Positions 24,930 to 32,929 of a stretch of DNA of 40,721 nucleotides are shown in pieces. A program made the translations under genes and the position numbers. The stretch lies in NCBI GenBank assembly GCA_015061005.1, contig SUXJ01000003.1, forward strand, positions 167,129 to 207,849, written 5' to 3'. The notes under the pieces were generated by a model, which was given only the letters and a program-made list of their open reading frames with translations, was not told the DNA's origin and ran no database searches. How positions within the stretch are numbered: the first letter of the stretch is position 1; each line of letters opens with the position of its first letter. Source of the stretch: Bacteroidales bacterium (GTDB taxonomy: Bacteria > Bacteroidota > Bacteroidia > Bacteroidales > Muribaculaceae).

Positions 24930-24937
24930 CAAATATA
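24930..24937 (-). promoter_or_regulatory. -7 box (TATATTTG) for the FHA-PP2C-RodA/PBP-kinase-lrgAB operon
   Basis: TATATTTG on the minus strand, matching TAnnTTTG, with a leader of roughly 45 bases to ATG 24878. No TTTG is seen at the -33 position. It is the only consensus box before the eight-gene operon. Confidence 0.55.
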
Positions 24938-24987
24938 GTGAATTTTAGTGATATGTTGTTAATTTATTAGAAATAATAGGCGCGTAT

Positions 24988-25019
24988 TTTGTGAGTATAG
25001 ATGTATATCCGTAACTTCG
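24988..25019 (+). promoter_or_regulatory. Promoter of the T9SS-cargo gene: TTTG-N20-TAACTTCG
   Basis: TTTG at 24988-24991, 20 bases, then TAACTTCG at 25012-25019 (one mismatch to TAnnTTTG). The leader to ATG 25052 is about 25 bases. Confidence 0.6.
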
Positions 25020-25051
25020 TAGCTGAAAAATCTATTTAATCAGTAGTGCTT

Positions 25052-25537
25052 ATGAATAAACTTTTACCAATGATTGCCGCAACTTTGATGTTATCGGTTG
25101 CCGCAGAATCGAAGGCCGACAAGGTTATTCAAATTTACTCTAACGACTCATCGGCAGCGCCGGTCGAGATTCCGTTGCAAACTATTACTAAGGTACAGTT
25201 TGCCGATGGCGGGAAGATGAATGTGGTGAAGAGTGAAGGAGAAGAGGCGTTCGATATTAAGAATGTGAGCAGAATTTCGTTTGGCGAAGCTTCTGCTATT
25301 GATGAAATTGAGGCGTCTATGCCGTTAGTGGTGACCCCAAATCCCGTCAGAGATTATCTCACCGTGAAAGGCGGTCAAGACCTGTATGGCTCGGAAATGA
25401 GCATCTATTCGATTGCCGGAATGCGCGTAAAGAGCGTTCCCTCATGGAAAGGCGAATCGGTAGATGTTGTTTCTATCCCGTCAGGTATTTACATTCTTAA
25501 AATTCAGTCACAAACAGTTAAATTTATGAAATTATGA
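25052..25537 (+). CDS. Secreted protein with type IX secretion C-terminal sorting domain
   Basis: A 161-residue exported protein. The signal peptide is MNKLLPMIAATLMLSVAAES; the GTG two codons upstream (25046) is less likely. A short N-terminal region (VIQIYSNDSSAAPVEIPLQ, TITKVQFADGG) is followed by the sorting domain, about 88-161: VTPNPVRDYLTV, MSIYSIAGMRV, IPSGIYILKI, ending VKFMKL. This is the type A pattern recognised by the type IX secretion system, so it should be carried through the outer membrane and anchored. Nearly half the protein is the sorting domain and little cargo remains. Its stop overlaps the next gene's ATG (ATGA). Confidence 0.85.
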   Translation: MNKLLPMIAATLMLSVAAESKADKVIQIYSNDSSAAPVEIPLQTITKVQFADGGKMNVVKSEGEEAFDIKNVSRISFGEASAIDEIEASMPLVVTPNPVRDYLTVKGGQDLYGSEMSIYSIAGMRVKSVPSWKGESVDVVSIPSGIYILKIQSQTVKFMKL

Positions 25538-26820
25538 AAAAGATTCTCATTACATTATTGACCGCTATTATAGGTTTTGGCGCAATGGCGCAAGACGTTG
25601 ACCCAAATCGCCTTATGGTAATTGATAAGTCTCAAAGCTTTAAGGGTTTTGTGCTCGATAACGTTGATTACTTGGAATTTAGGACAGTTGAGGGCGAAGT
25701 CGCTGCCGATGTGGAAGTCCTTGATGTTACATTGGAAACAGTGACTGTCAAGGTTATGCGCACCGAATCTTGCCAAGCATTTAAGATTACGTGCGTGCCC
25801 ACCGTGCAAATTGCAAACTACACTGACGATACTCTCGCGAGAGTTGTAGAAGAAAATGCCGGAGAAGCATACTTTCAAGACTTTGAAATGGCTCAAATGT
25901 CCGGTATGGTGTTAGAACCGACGACTGACTATTCGATCTTAACCCTCGGCTACGATATCTATGGCATAGGCGTGGAAGTCAGAAGAGCAGACTTTACCAC
26001 CCCGAACGTTCCGGTTGTGGGTAATCCCGAAGTGACTGTTGAAGAAGTTGATATTCAACAATATCAGTTCACCCTGCGGTTCACACCCAACGCTGACGTT
26101 AGTCGCTATGCGGTAGTTGCCGGCGAAAAAGGCACAATGCAGTCGCAGTATGAAATGTTTGCGCCCATGTTCGGGTACAATAATTTCGGTCAAATGATTG
26201 AACAATGGGGCGTGAAGTACGAAACCACTAAAGAACACACATGGACATCTATGCAGCCTAATACTGAATATGAAGTATTTATTCAGACTTGGGACGTAAA
26301 TGACACTATGGCAGATTATGCGGTTTACAATCTCAAAACCGGTGCCTTGGGCGGAGAAGGTACTGCTGAAGTGACAATTACACTCGGTGACTATAAACTC
26401 GCAGATTGGAATGGAGAAATGCTTCCGAGTCAATTCATAACGTACACTCCGAACGATCAAGCCAGTGCATACCGTTTCAATGTTTATCTCGCCGAGGAAT
26501 ATGACCCCCAGGCTGAAGCAATTAAGGCCGACCTTTGCAGCGAACCGCCGATGCCGATGAGCAATTGGTTCTTCTATGATCCGATTACCACTGACTATCA
26601 GATCAATCCTAATACTGAAGTAGTTGTCATTGCAGCGGCCAAGAATATAAATAACGAATGGGGTCCTGTTAATGAGCTCCGCTTCACCACCCCGGCAGAA
26701 GCTGCTGACCCGAATGTCGCACCTTCTTCCGTTATCAAGCAGCGCAAACCGAAAGCTGTAAAACAAGCCGGCGTTGTTCCCGTAATCACTAAACAGCCCG
26801 TTAAGTTGGTTGTAAAATAA
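25534..26820 (+). CDS. Secreted beta-rich protein with fibronectin-III-like repeats
   Basis: A 428-residue exported protein. The signal peptide is MKKILITLLTAIIGFGAMAQ. The next block, LMVIDKSQSFKGFVLDNVDYLEF, resembles the N-terminal segment of the upstream protein (short hydrophobic strand followed by V(D/K)xxxF), and then come about three Ig- or FnIII-like units of roughly 100 residues, each ending in a phrase like TEYEVFIQTW or TEVVVIAAAKN before TP. No type IX sorting domain is present; the end (KQPVKLVVK) is basic. It is cotranscribed with and overlaps the upstream cargo gene, and is followed by a good terminator. Surface or periplasmic location is inferred. Confidence 0.75.
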   Translation: MKKILITLLTAIIGFGAMAQDVDPNRLMVIDKSQSFKGFVLDNVDYLEFRTVEGEVAADVEVLDVTLETVTVKVMRTESCQAFKITCVPTVQIANYTDDTLARVVEENAGEAYFQDFEMAQMSGMVLEPTTDYSILTLGYDIYGIGVEVRRADFTTPNVPVVGNPEVTVEEVDIQQYQFTLRFTPNADVSRYAVVAGEKGTMQSQYEMFAPMFGYNNFGQMIEQWGVKYETTKEHTWTSMQPNTEYEVFIQTWDVNDTMADYAVYNLKTGALGGEGTAEVTITLGDYKLADWNGEMLPSQFITYTPNDQASAYRFNVYLAEEYDPQAEAIKADLCSEPPMPMSNWFFYDPITTDYQINPNTEVVVIAAAKNINNEWGPVNELRFTTPAEAADPNVAPSSVIKQRKPKAVKQAGVVPVITKQPVKLVVK

Positions 26821-26843
26821 AAATTATAGATATCAAGTTTGTC

Positions 26844-26877
26844 TGAAGGCGATCCGTTGCGGTCGCCTTCATTTTTG
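26844..26877 (+). terminator. Intrinsic terminator after the secreted-protein pair
   Basis: TGAAGGCGA (26844-26852) pairs with TCGCCTTCA (26863-26871) around a 10-base loop and is followed by TTTTTGTT. It lies 24 bases after the stop. Confidence 0.9.
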
Positions 26878-26902
26878 TTATAACGGTTTTGTGTGGGGCA
26901 CT

Positions 26903-26939
26903 AAAAAAAGACAATCAAGCGAGTGAACGCTTGATTGTC
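26903..26939 (-). terminator. Intrinsic terminator of tRNA-Pro(GGG)
   Basis: On the minus strand GACAATCAAGCG pairs with CGCTTGATTGTC (a 12-bp perfect stem, 6-base loop), followed by a run of seven T (26909-26903). It lies 24 bases after the tRNA 3' end. Confidence 0.9.
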
Positions 26940-26962
26940 TGAAATGCTTTTGAGTAGCTTAG

Positions 26963-27037
26963 TCGGGGTGACAAGATTCGAACTTGCGACCACACGCCCC
27001 CCAGACGCGTACTCTAACCGGGCTGAGCTACACCCCG
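26963..27037 (-). tRNA. tRNA-Pro, anticodon GGG
   Basis: Read on the minus strand: acceptor CGGGGTG with CACCCCG, a D arm GCTC...GAGT, anticodon stem CGCGT with GCGTG (two G-T pairs) around the loop CTGGGGG (anticodon GGG), variable region, T arm with TTCGAAT and discriminator A. It reads CCC and CCU. CCA is not encoded. Confidence 0.95.
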
Positions 27038-27069
27038 AAATCGGTTGACTTTTGCTCCCAAAAGCGATG

Positions 27070-27101
27070 CAAAGTTAGTGAGTTTTTTTGAGTTGACCAA
27101 A
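27070..27101 (-). promoter_or_regulatory. Promoter of tRNA-Pro(GGG): TTTG-N20-TAACTTTG
   Basis: On the minus strand, TTTG at 27101-27098, exactly 20 bases, then TAACTTTG at 27077-27070. The same arrangement and spacing as the other tRNA-Pro promoter. Confidence 0.8.
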
Positions 27102-27154
27102 TATTTTTGTGACTTTTTAGGTAATAATTTTAAAGTTGTCAGAATATCAGCAAT

Positions 27155-27922
27155 TTACGCCTTTATGCAAAATTGCGAAAAAAGCGAATAAACGCGATCC
27201 ACGGCTTCTTGCGCCGGGTGAACGAGATCAGATGCATAAAATTTGTAGTCGCGTAATTCATCAATTAAAACTTCATAGGCCGGAAAGTAAGCAGTTCTTT
27301 TTAGTGCGTCAATGGCGAGCAGCAATGTTGCTTTCGATAGTTGGTTGCCGTGAAGTCCGTCGGCGGTGTGACGAATCGGGCTAACTGTAAAGATGAATTG
27401 CTTCTGAGGGTATCGGTCAATGATGGGTTGCCATGCATTAACTATCTCGTCGATGCTTAGTCGGCGGCGCACAAACTCTCGCGCAGGAAGTTTATGGCAG
27501 TTGCATACTACTTTTCCATTGCGCTCGAAAACATAGGCGGTGCCAAAAGTAATAATGACGTGAGAGGCTTGCGCTAAGGCGCGTGAGCCGATTTTCATGG
27601 AGTCGTTAATGCGGTTCAGTGCTTCAGGAATGGTAGGAGCGGCAAGGCGCGTGTGGTGATCAAGTGAGCGCCACAGACCTTGTACTTCAATCAACTCGTC
27701 GGCGGTGTAGCGACGGTTAGATTCGAGGTTGCCTATTGTGTGAGCAGCCGATAGCGGATTAAACACGTTTCCCGTTGGATTAATGCAAACGTTGAAACCC
27801 TCGGCGGCAAGCTTTGAGCCTACTTCTGTTGTGAAGCACGAACCGAGCATTAAAATTGCGGAGTTGGAGCGCGTAATCGTTTTGCCTTCAATGGGCTTGA
27901 TCGATATCAGGGTCTGTTGCAT
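27155..27922 (-). CDS. GSCFA-domain protein
   Basis: A 255-residue protein of the GSCFA family. The defining block is near residue 27: ILMLGSCFTTEVGSKLAAEGF, followed by NPTGNVFNPLSA, FGTAYVFERNGKVVCNCHK and SPIRHTADGLHGNQLSKATL. The arrangement (GSCF at the start, a later PxRH) resembles SGNH-type hydrolases; the reaction is not established. The domain is complete, but the protein is shorter than many members, which are about 310 residues. The ATG shares one base with the stop of the PorE-like gene upstream, so they form a translationally coupled pair. No signal peptide. Confidence 0.88.
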   Translation of the reverse strand: MQQTLISIKPIEGKTITRSNSAILMLGSCFTTEVGSKLAAEGFNVCINPTGNVFNPLSAAHTIGNLESNRRYTADELIEVQGLWRSLDHHTRLAAPTIPEALNRINDSMKIGSRALAQASHVIITFGTAYVFERNGKVVCNCHKLPAREFVRRRLSIDEIVNAWQPIIDRYPQKQFIFTVSPIRHTADGLHGNQLSKATLLLAIDALKRTAYFPAYEVLIDELRDYKFYASDLVHPAQEAVDRVYSLFSQFCIKA

Positions 27923-29898
27923 TAATACATTTGATAATCAATGCTGAGCACTTGAAATTCCGTGCGACGGTTGATTTGGTCGGCAATTTCTTGGTCTGTA
28001 TCGCTCAGTGTTTCAATATATTCTGCGGTTAGTTCCGTGCCTTCTTCAAATTGCGGAAATTCGCGTGCCAATTTTTTTGTGATTATCTTAGGCTTGGTTT
28101 CGCCGTAGCCTTGTGGCTTCAGTCTTTCTTGTTCAATTCCGGCGGCGATAAGATAGTCAATGACGGATTGAGCTCGCCGTTGAGAGAGTTCAAGGTTATA
28201 TTCATCAGTGCCTTTTCTGTCAGTGTGTGAGCCCATCTCAATGGTCACATTCTTGTTTTCCAGCAGCATTTTTGCCATTTCATCGAGTGCTGTCTTAGAC
28301 TCGGGGCGCAATGATGCTTTGTCGAAGTCGTAGAATATGTTTTCAATAACCACGGGCTTATTGATTGACGCAAGAATAAAGTCTACGCCGTATTCCGCGT
28401 CTTCTTCGGCGGTGTCAGAGGTGAACTCTTGGCGAGCATTGAGATAACCGGGAGCTCCGGCAAGCATTGTGTAGCTCACTCCGCGTTGCAGCGGAAAACG
28501 AAATGACCCGTCATCTTTGCCCATTGCCTTTTGATTTGAACCGTCATTGCCAACAATGCGTATCACTGCGTTGGGCACCGGTTCTTCGTCCTTGTCGAGT
28601 ACCCACCCTGAGATCCAAATCTCCAAGTTTGGAAGTTCAAAAGTATAAATATGGTCATAGCCGCGAGCGTCACCGCGATTGGAAGAGAAAAATCCGCTTT
28701 CCGAACCCTGAGCAAATGTTATGCCGAAGTCATCAGCAGGAGAGTTCACGGGCCATCCCATGTTTTCAACGTTCCAGCCTCCCGAAGGCGTTTGGGTGGC
28801 TTTGAATAGGTCAAGTCCTCCCATCCCGGCATGACTGTCGGACGCAAAATAGAGCACAGAATCTCCTCTGAGATACGGAAATTGCTCATTGCCCGGGGTA
28901 TTGATAAATTCACCCAGATTTTCGAGCGAACCAACGCGATCTTTAAGATTGATGCGCCAAATATCGTAGGCTCCGGAGCCTCCGGGCATGTTAGATGTGA
29001 AGTAAAGCCATTCTCCGGACGGACTGACCGCAGGGTGTCCCACCGAGGAGAGAGTGTCGGCCGTAATTTCGAATTTCTGAGCTGAACTCCACGTTGCTTC
29101 GCTGCGTGATGACGTGAATATTTCAACCACAGTAGATGAGTTGGGCTCGCGGCGAGCGCGAGTCAGATACATCGTGTTGCCATCGGGTGAGAATGAGCAG
29201 ATTCCTTCTTCAACGTCGGTGTTCAACTCCCCTTCAACGGCTTCCGGCTTCAACCATTGGCCTTGTTCGTCTTTTCTCATTACCCATATATCGGGCTTCT
29301 TTGTACCGGTTATTTCCGAGCGAATGTCGCCTGTGACTTTCTCATTGGTAGTCGTATAATACAGCATATCGTCGTTCTCGCCGGCATACATCGGGGCATA
29401 GTCCGAGCGTCGAGAGTTAACGAGTTTATGCTGACGCACCACGTAGCGTGTCGGGTCCGCTTTGGCTTCAATTGCGCCTCGTGCTCCCGAAAGTCCCAAC
29501 TGTGCCGATTCATTCTCGGGATCTGTGCTGAGATAGTCTTCGTAGGCGGTGATTGCTTGAGCGTATTTCCCCTCTGCGTGCAGCGAACGCGCCAGCGCAA
29601 GCGTGGTTGTTGAATCGCCGGCTCCATAGCGTATGGCATTTTGATATGCCGCCGAAGCTCGCGGAAATTGCGACAATCGGCGATAACATTCTGCCATTTT
29701 CAGAGCCACTTTGCCGCGGTCCGGTCGCTGTTCGCGCTTGGTCATTTTATTATATACCTTGCGATATGTTTTGGCGGCATCGAAATATTCGCCGCGCTCC
29801 ATTTGTTCATCAGCTACCGACAACTTAGCCGAGCCACACGAAACAAGTATCGACAACAGAGTCGATACCGCAAGCAATATCAATGAGAAACGTTTCAT
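27922..29898 (-). CDS. porE: PorE-like lipoprotein: TPR, PD40 propeller, regulatory domain, OmpA domain
   Basis: A 658-residue lipoprotein. The leader ends LLSILVSC (Cys21). In order: TPR-type helices (about 25-150; MERGEYFDAAKTYRKVYNKM), a six-bladed-type PD40/WD40-like propeller (about 165-430; CSFSPDGNTMYLTR, AVSPSGEWLYFTSN, GESGxx-type SESGFFSSNRGDARG), a carboxypeptidase-regulatory beta-sandwich (about 430-515; ISGWVLDKDEEPVPNAVIRI) and a C-terminal OmpA domain (about 520-658; EMGSHTDRKGTDEYNLELSQ then RRAQSV). This is the layout of PorE, the type IX secretion subunit that links the system to peptidoglycan, including its usual length. Similar propeller-OmpA proteins outside the secretion system exist, so porE is a likely, not certain, name. 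The cargo at 25052 is nearby. Confidence 0.75.
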   Translation of the reverse strand: MKRFSLILLAVSTLLSILVSCGSAKLSVADEQMERGEYFDAAKTYRKVYNKMTKREQRPDRGKVALKMAECYRRLSQFPRASAAYQNAIRYGAGDSTTTLALARSLHAEGKYAQAITAYEDYLSTDPENESAQLGLSGARGAIEAKADPTRYVVRQHKLVNSRRSDYAPMYAGENDDMLYYTTTNEKVTGDIRSEITGTKKPDIWVMRKDEQGQWLKPEAVEGELNTDVEEGICSFSPDGNTMYLTRARREPNSSTVVEIFTSSRSEATWSSAQKFEITADTLSSVGHPAVSPSGEWLYFTSNMPGGSGAYDIWRINLKDRVGSLENLGEFINTPGNEQFPYLRGDSVLYFASDSHAGMGGLDLFKATQTPSGGWNVENMGWPVNSPADDFGITFAQGSESGFFSSNRGDARGYDHIYTFELPNLEIWISGWVLDKDEEPVPNAVIRIVGNDGSNQKAMGKDDGSFRFPLQRGVSYTMLAGAPGYLNARQEFTSDTAEEDAEYGVDFILASINKPVVIENIFYDFDKASLRPESKTALDEMAKMLLENKNVTIEMGSHTDRKGTDEYNLELSQRRAQSVIDYLIAAGIEQERLKPQGYGETKPKIITKKLAREFPQFEEGTELTAEYIETLSDTDQEIADQINRRTEFQVLSIDYQMY

Positions 29899-30016
29899 AA
29901 AAACTTAACGTATATCCTCCCTCGATTATTGCAATTTACAGTTCCCCATACAAATTGATTTTACAAAATATCATGGCTGAGGGACGACTTGATAGATCAG
30001 ATTAAAACCATAAGAT

Positions 30017-30048
30017 AAAAAGGTCTCGGACTTTGAGGCCCGAGACTT
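30017..30048 (-). terminator. Intrinsic terminator of the rsmI operon
   Basis: On the minus strand AAGTCTCGG pairs with CCGAGACCT-type arm (stem GTCTCGG at 30023-30029 with CCGAGAC at 30040-30046) and a run of T (30021-30017) follows. It lies about 30 bases after the stop at 30079. No other feature is seen in 29899-30078. Confidence 0.8.
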
Positions 30049-30078
30049 GTTTATGTCTGTTGCAATAATTTTGCGAAA

Positions 30079-30756
30079 TTATTGACGGTGGAGTTTGAAG
30101 CCGGCGCAAATGCCATCGTAGCTGTCAAGCAGTCCGGTGATAGTGTTGATTGTTGAGTTGTTGATGGCTGAACCGATAGATTTGACTATGTTCATCAGTT
30201 TGCTGATATCGAACATAATTGACAGGTTTGAGCCTGATTTTACCACGTAGGTTTTAATCTTACCCAGCGATATTTTGCCCAATGCCGCAAAGTTAAAGTA
30301 AACGTCGGAACCTTCAATTGTGATTGTACCGGCTGCTTTAAGTTTACCGCTTTCCATGGTGAAGTTGAGTTCTTCGTCCACAGTGAGAACCAATTTGTTC
30401 AACCCAAAGCGAGTGAAGTATGGTGCAAGTTTGCCTTCAAGGGTCGCTGCAGCTGCGCTTCCACCGGCTTTTTGCAAGAAGTTTTCGGATTGGAAGCATA
30501 CCGCGGGGCCGGAGTATGTCCACGTTCCGGTGAAGTCTTTGGCTGTGAGTTCATCATTTGACAGAAGTCCGCCAATCAATCCGCTAATGGCATTGCCCAA
30601 GTCTGAATTAGATGAGCCGTCGCCGCTGTTTGAACCTGTTGTATTTTTTAGATTGTTAAACAGGTCGCCGAGAGGATTGTCGGCAGTTTGCAAGGGAGAT
30701 GCTGCAGCGCATAATGATGTTAGAACTGCTGAGCAGAAAATAAGGAACTTTTTCAT
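30079..30756 (-). CDS. DUF4923-type secreted protein
   Basis: A 225-residue exported protein. The signal peptide is MKKFLIFCSAVLTSLCAAAS, without a lipobox. A Gly/Ser/Asn linker (GSNSGDGSSNSDLG) leads into the conserved block LTAKDFTGTWTYSGPAVCFQSE and a beta-rich C-terminal domain (KLVLTVDEELNFTME, SDVYFNFAALG). GTWTYSGPAVCF is the pattern I associate with DUF4923, a Bacteroidales family without known activity. Last gene of the leftward operon, followed by a clear terminator; the gap to the upstream coiled-coil gene is 23 bases. Confidence 0.75.
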   Translation of the reverse strand: MKKFLIFCSAVLTSLCAAASPLQTADNPLGDLFNNLKNTTGSNSGDGSSNSDLGNAISGLIGGLLSNDELTAKDFTGTWTYSGPAVCFQSENFLQKAGGSAAAATLEGKLAPYFTRFGLNKLVLTVDEELNFTMESGKLKAAGTITIEGSDVYFNFAALGKISLGKIKTYVVKSGSNLSIMFDISKLMNIVKSIGSAINNSTINTITGLLDSYDGICAGFKLHRQ

Positions 30757-30779
30757 TGTGAGGATATTAAAATGATGGA

Positions 30780-31643
30780 TTATTTAACTTCTATTACGAG
30801 GAAATCGCGCAGAGCCCAGAATGATTCGGGATTGGTGATTACCAAAGTAAGCATCCCATGGGTGTCTTTTTCAAGAGTGTAGGAACTTTCGGGCTGTTCG
30901 GTCAGTAGTTTCGCTTTTTTCGAATCCAAGGGGATGCGCGTGAGTGTTCTGCGGTCGGCGCGAGTCATATATGTCAAATCAAAATCCGAGCCCAATTTTG
31001 ATTTTTTGAAAATATTGCCTCCTTGTTTAAATCCATGTTCCTTGAGTTCATCGGTGTTGCCGATAACATAATAAATGGCGTTTATTTCAGCGTAGGCATC
31101 ATTTAATTCTTGCTGAATTTCTGCCTGATTCACCATAACGGAGTCAATCGAAGCTGTCAGGTCCGTAAGTGAATCTTGTAGTTCTTCGATTTTGAAGTTT
31201 GCAGCTTCGAGGCGAGTTGTCAAGTCGCGTACCGTTTGAGCTTGGCTGTCTATTTGTTTTCGAAGGTCGCTTATTCTTTGGAGAAATTTTTCGTTTCCGG
31301 TTTTATTGGCATCAAATTGCTTCTCAAGTTCATTGATGCGTTGGCGTCGTTCATAAAGTCCGCGCTTTATGGCTTTCATGCGACGTGAAATGTCGGCACG
31401 AGTATCGGGACTTTCGTTGTCGATATCTCCGCTGAGCAGCTGTTCCATTCGAGTAATCTCCTCAAGTCCTATCGTAACATCATAAAGAAGTGCATACAGA
31501 GTGTCCGCATTGGCGAGTGCCACTTTCAGGGAATCACCGATGTTGTGTTCCGCCAATTCTTCGGGCGATAGTTTGGTGTTGCCGCAGCTGGCTGCTATGG
31601 TCAATGTGAGGGTTGTTGCAATAATTGGAAGAATCTTTTTCAT
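30780..31643 (-). CDS. Coiled-coil lipoprotein
   Basis: A 287-residue lipoprotein. The leader ends LTIAASC (Cys20). From about 60 to 200 there is a long coiled coil with heptad Leu/Ile spacing (RRQRINELEKQFDANK, QAQTVRDLTTRLEAANFKIE), then a compact domain (AIYYVIGNTDELKEHGF, SDFDLTYMTRADRRTL) and LTLVITNPESFWALRDFLVI at the end. Bacteroidetes proteins of this shape are sometimes labelled Cbp1-family collagen-binding adhesins; I have only the general shape to go on and do not assign that. It is 20 bases after rsmI and 23 bases before the DUF4923 gene in the same operon. Confidence 0.75.
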   Translation of the reverse strand: MKKILPIIATTLTLTIAASCGNTKLSPEELAEHNIGDSLKVALANADTLYALLYDVTIGLEEITRMEQLLSGDIDNESPDTRADISRRMKAIKRGLYERRQRINELEKQFDANKTGNEKFLQRISDLRKQIDSQAQTVRDLTTRLEAANFKIEELQDSLTDLTASIDSVMVNQAEIQQELNDAYAEINAIYYVIGNTDELKEHGFKQGGNIFKKSKLGSDFDLTYMTRADRRTLTRIPLDSKKAKLLTEQPESSYTLEKDTHGMLTLVITNPESFWALRDFLVIEVK

Positions 31644-31663
31644 TTATTGGAAAAATGGGAGTG

Positions 31664-32377
31664 TTATTCTTTATATTTATTCTTATGTGCTGAACGTTCC
31701 GGAGCCGGTTTTCCTGCCACAACTATAACGATCTCACCCTTTGCTTGGTTCGAGGCATAGTGAGATGCGAGTTCGGCAAGAGAGCCTCGGCGAGTTTCTT
31801 CATGAAGTTTGGATATCTCACGGCTCACGGATGCCGATCTGTCAGCGCCGCATGTTTCGGCGAGCTCTTGCAGAGTCTTACCCAATCGCAGAGGGCTTTC
31901 ATAGATAGCAAAAGTGCGCGGCTCGTCGGCCAATTCTTTCAGTCTCGTTGCTCGTCCTTTTTTTTGAGGAAGAAATCCTTCGAACGCGAAACGATCAATG
32001 GGAAGTCCGCTATTGACCAATGCAGGAATAATTGCCGTTGGCCCGGGAAGAGTTTGCACATCAATATTAAGCTCCCTGCAGCGGCGTGAGAGCATGAAGC
32101 CCGGGTCGGATATGCCCGGAGTGCCGGCATCGCTGATTAAAGCAATATTTTCGCCGGCCGCAATTCGAGCAGCAATGGCGTCCACCGTCTTATGTTCGTT
32201 GAACTTATGGTGTGACGCCGTTGGGGTTGAGATTTCAAAGCGTTTCAGCAGAGGTGCACTTGTGCGAGTGTCTTCCGCAAGAATCAAACTGACACTTTGG
32301 AGCACTTCGATTGCTCTGGGTGTCATGTCGTTGAGATTGCCGACCGGAGTCGGTACGATGAAAAGTGTTCCTGCCAT
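31664..32377 (-). CDS. rsmI: 16S rRNA (cytidine-1402-2'-O)-methyltransferase
   Basis: A 237-residue cytoplasmic SAM-dependent methyltransferase that modifies C1402 in the decoding centre of 16S rRNA. The tetrapyrrole-methylase fold signatures are intact: TLFIVPTPVGNLNDMTPRA at the start, LILAEDTRTSAPLL, GENIALISDAGTPGISDPGF and LPGPTAIIPALVNSGLP, then EGFLPQKKGRATRL and YESPLRL. Start is ATG 32377; it shares one base with the stop of the upstream gene (TGATG). The frame has a TTG codon just upstream (32380) that is not needed. Downstream it is followed closely by the coiled-coil lipoprotein. High confidence. Confidence 0.95.
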   Translation of the reverse strand: MAGTLFIVPTPVGNLNDMTPRAIEVLQSVSLILAEDTRTSAPLLKRFEISTPTASHHKFNEHKTVDAIAARIAAGENIALISDAGTPGISDPGFMLSRRCRELNIDVQTLPGPTAIIPALVNSGLPIDRFAFEGFLPQKKGRATRLKELADEPRTFAIYESPLRLGKTLQELAETCGADRSASVSREISKLHEETRRGSLAELASHYASNQAKGEIVIVVAGKPAPERSAHKNKYKE

Positions 32378-32832
32378 CAAGCTAATAGAGTGGGGCGTTC
32401 GTTGAATCGCTCATTGACTGCGGCCAAGAAATCTTTTGTAATCTGTTGTTCCGGGTCTTGATTGAGCGTGCCGATTACGTAAGCGGTCACTTCTTCGGCG
32501 CTGCTCATCTGCTCCATGTCGGTTATCGCATCGGTCATCTCCGATATGGAGTTGCCAAAGATTTCGCGCAAGAAGCGATAGCGATCGTTCAGAGTGAATT
32601 GAATCGGCTTTATCGGTTGAGGAGATTGAACTATATTTGGCGTTTCAGCCTCAGTTGGGGCCTCTGTGATTGCCGGCATGTCCGGCTGCTCTTTCGTGCT
32701 TTCATCGCATTCGCACACATCTTCTGCATGAGGGCATGCATTCAACTCTTGCTCGTAGCGAGCTGCCAAAGCATTCAGTTGCTCAGCCAGCTCCGAGATT
32801 TTGCGTGAAATTTCAAGTAATTCCTGTTTCAT
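32377..32832 (-). CDS. Conserved protein with N-terminal coiled coil, upstream of rsmI
   Basis: A 151-residue cytoplasmic protein I cannot assign. It starts with an amphipathic coiled coil (MKQELLEISRKISELAEQLN), has a Cys/Asp/Glu segment (CPHAEDVCECDE), a Pro/Thr/Glu linker, and a C-terminal helical block FTLNDRYRFLREIFGNSISE that recurs in Bacteroidetes proteins of unknown function. ATG 32832 is chosen because the TATCTTTG box at 32841-32848 would lie inside the longer frame to 32862; the leader is then only a few bases. The stop shares a base with rsmI, so it leads that operon. Confidence 0.75.
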   Translation of the reverse strand: MKQELLEISRKISELAEQLNALAARYEQELNACPHAEDVCECDESTKEQPDMPAITEAPTEAETPNIVQSPQPIKPIQFTLNDRYRFLREIFGNSISEMTDAITDMEQMSSAEEVTAYVIGTLNQDPEQQITKDFLAAVNERFNERPTLLA

Positions 32833-32840
32833 ATTGAGTG

Positions 32841-32848
32841 CAAAGATA
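32841..32848 (-). promoter_or_regulatory. -7 box (TATCTTTG) for the rsmI operon
   Basis: TATCTTTG on the minus strand ends 8 bases before ATG 32832. Same short-leader spacing as the chrA and 5526 promoters. Confidence 0.55.
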
Positions 32849-32895
32849 CGGAAAAAATCCAATATATCATTGTTGGTTATTATGTGAAAAATACT

Positions 32896-32903
32896 TACCT
32901 TTG
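32896..32903 (+). promoter_or_regulatory. -7 box (TACCTTTG) for the YitT-family gene
   Basis: TACCTTTG matches TAnnTTTG. GTTG at 32872-32875, 20 bases upstream, is a one-mismatch -33. The leader to ATG 32930 is about 20 bases. Confidence 0.55.
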
Positions 32904-32929
32904 TGCGTTAATTTTTAGACGTATTTGAG

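Noticed and set aside
25939-26766. 275-codon leftward frame
   Set aside because: It is antisense to the secreted FnIII-like protein, which has a signal peptide, upstream coupling and a terminator.
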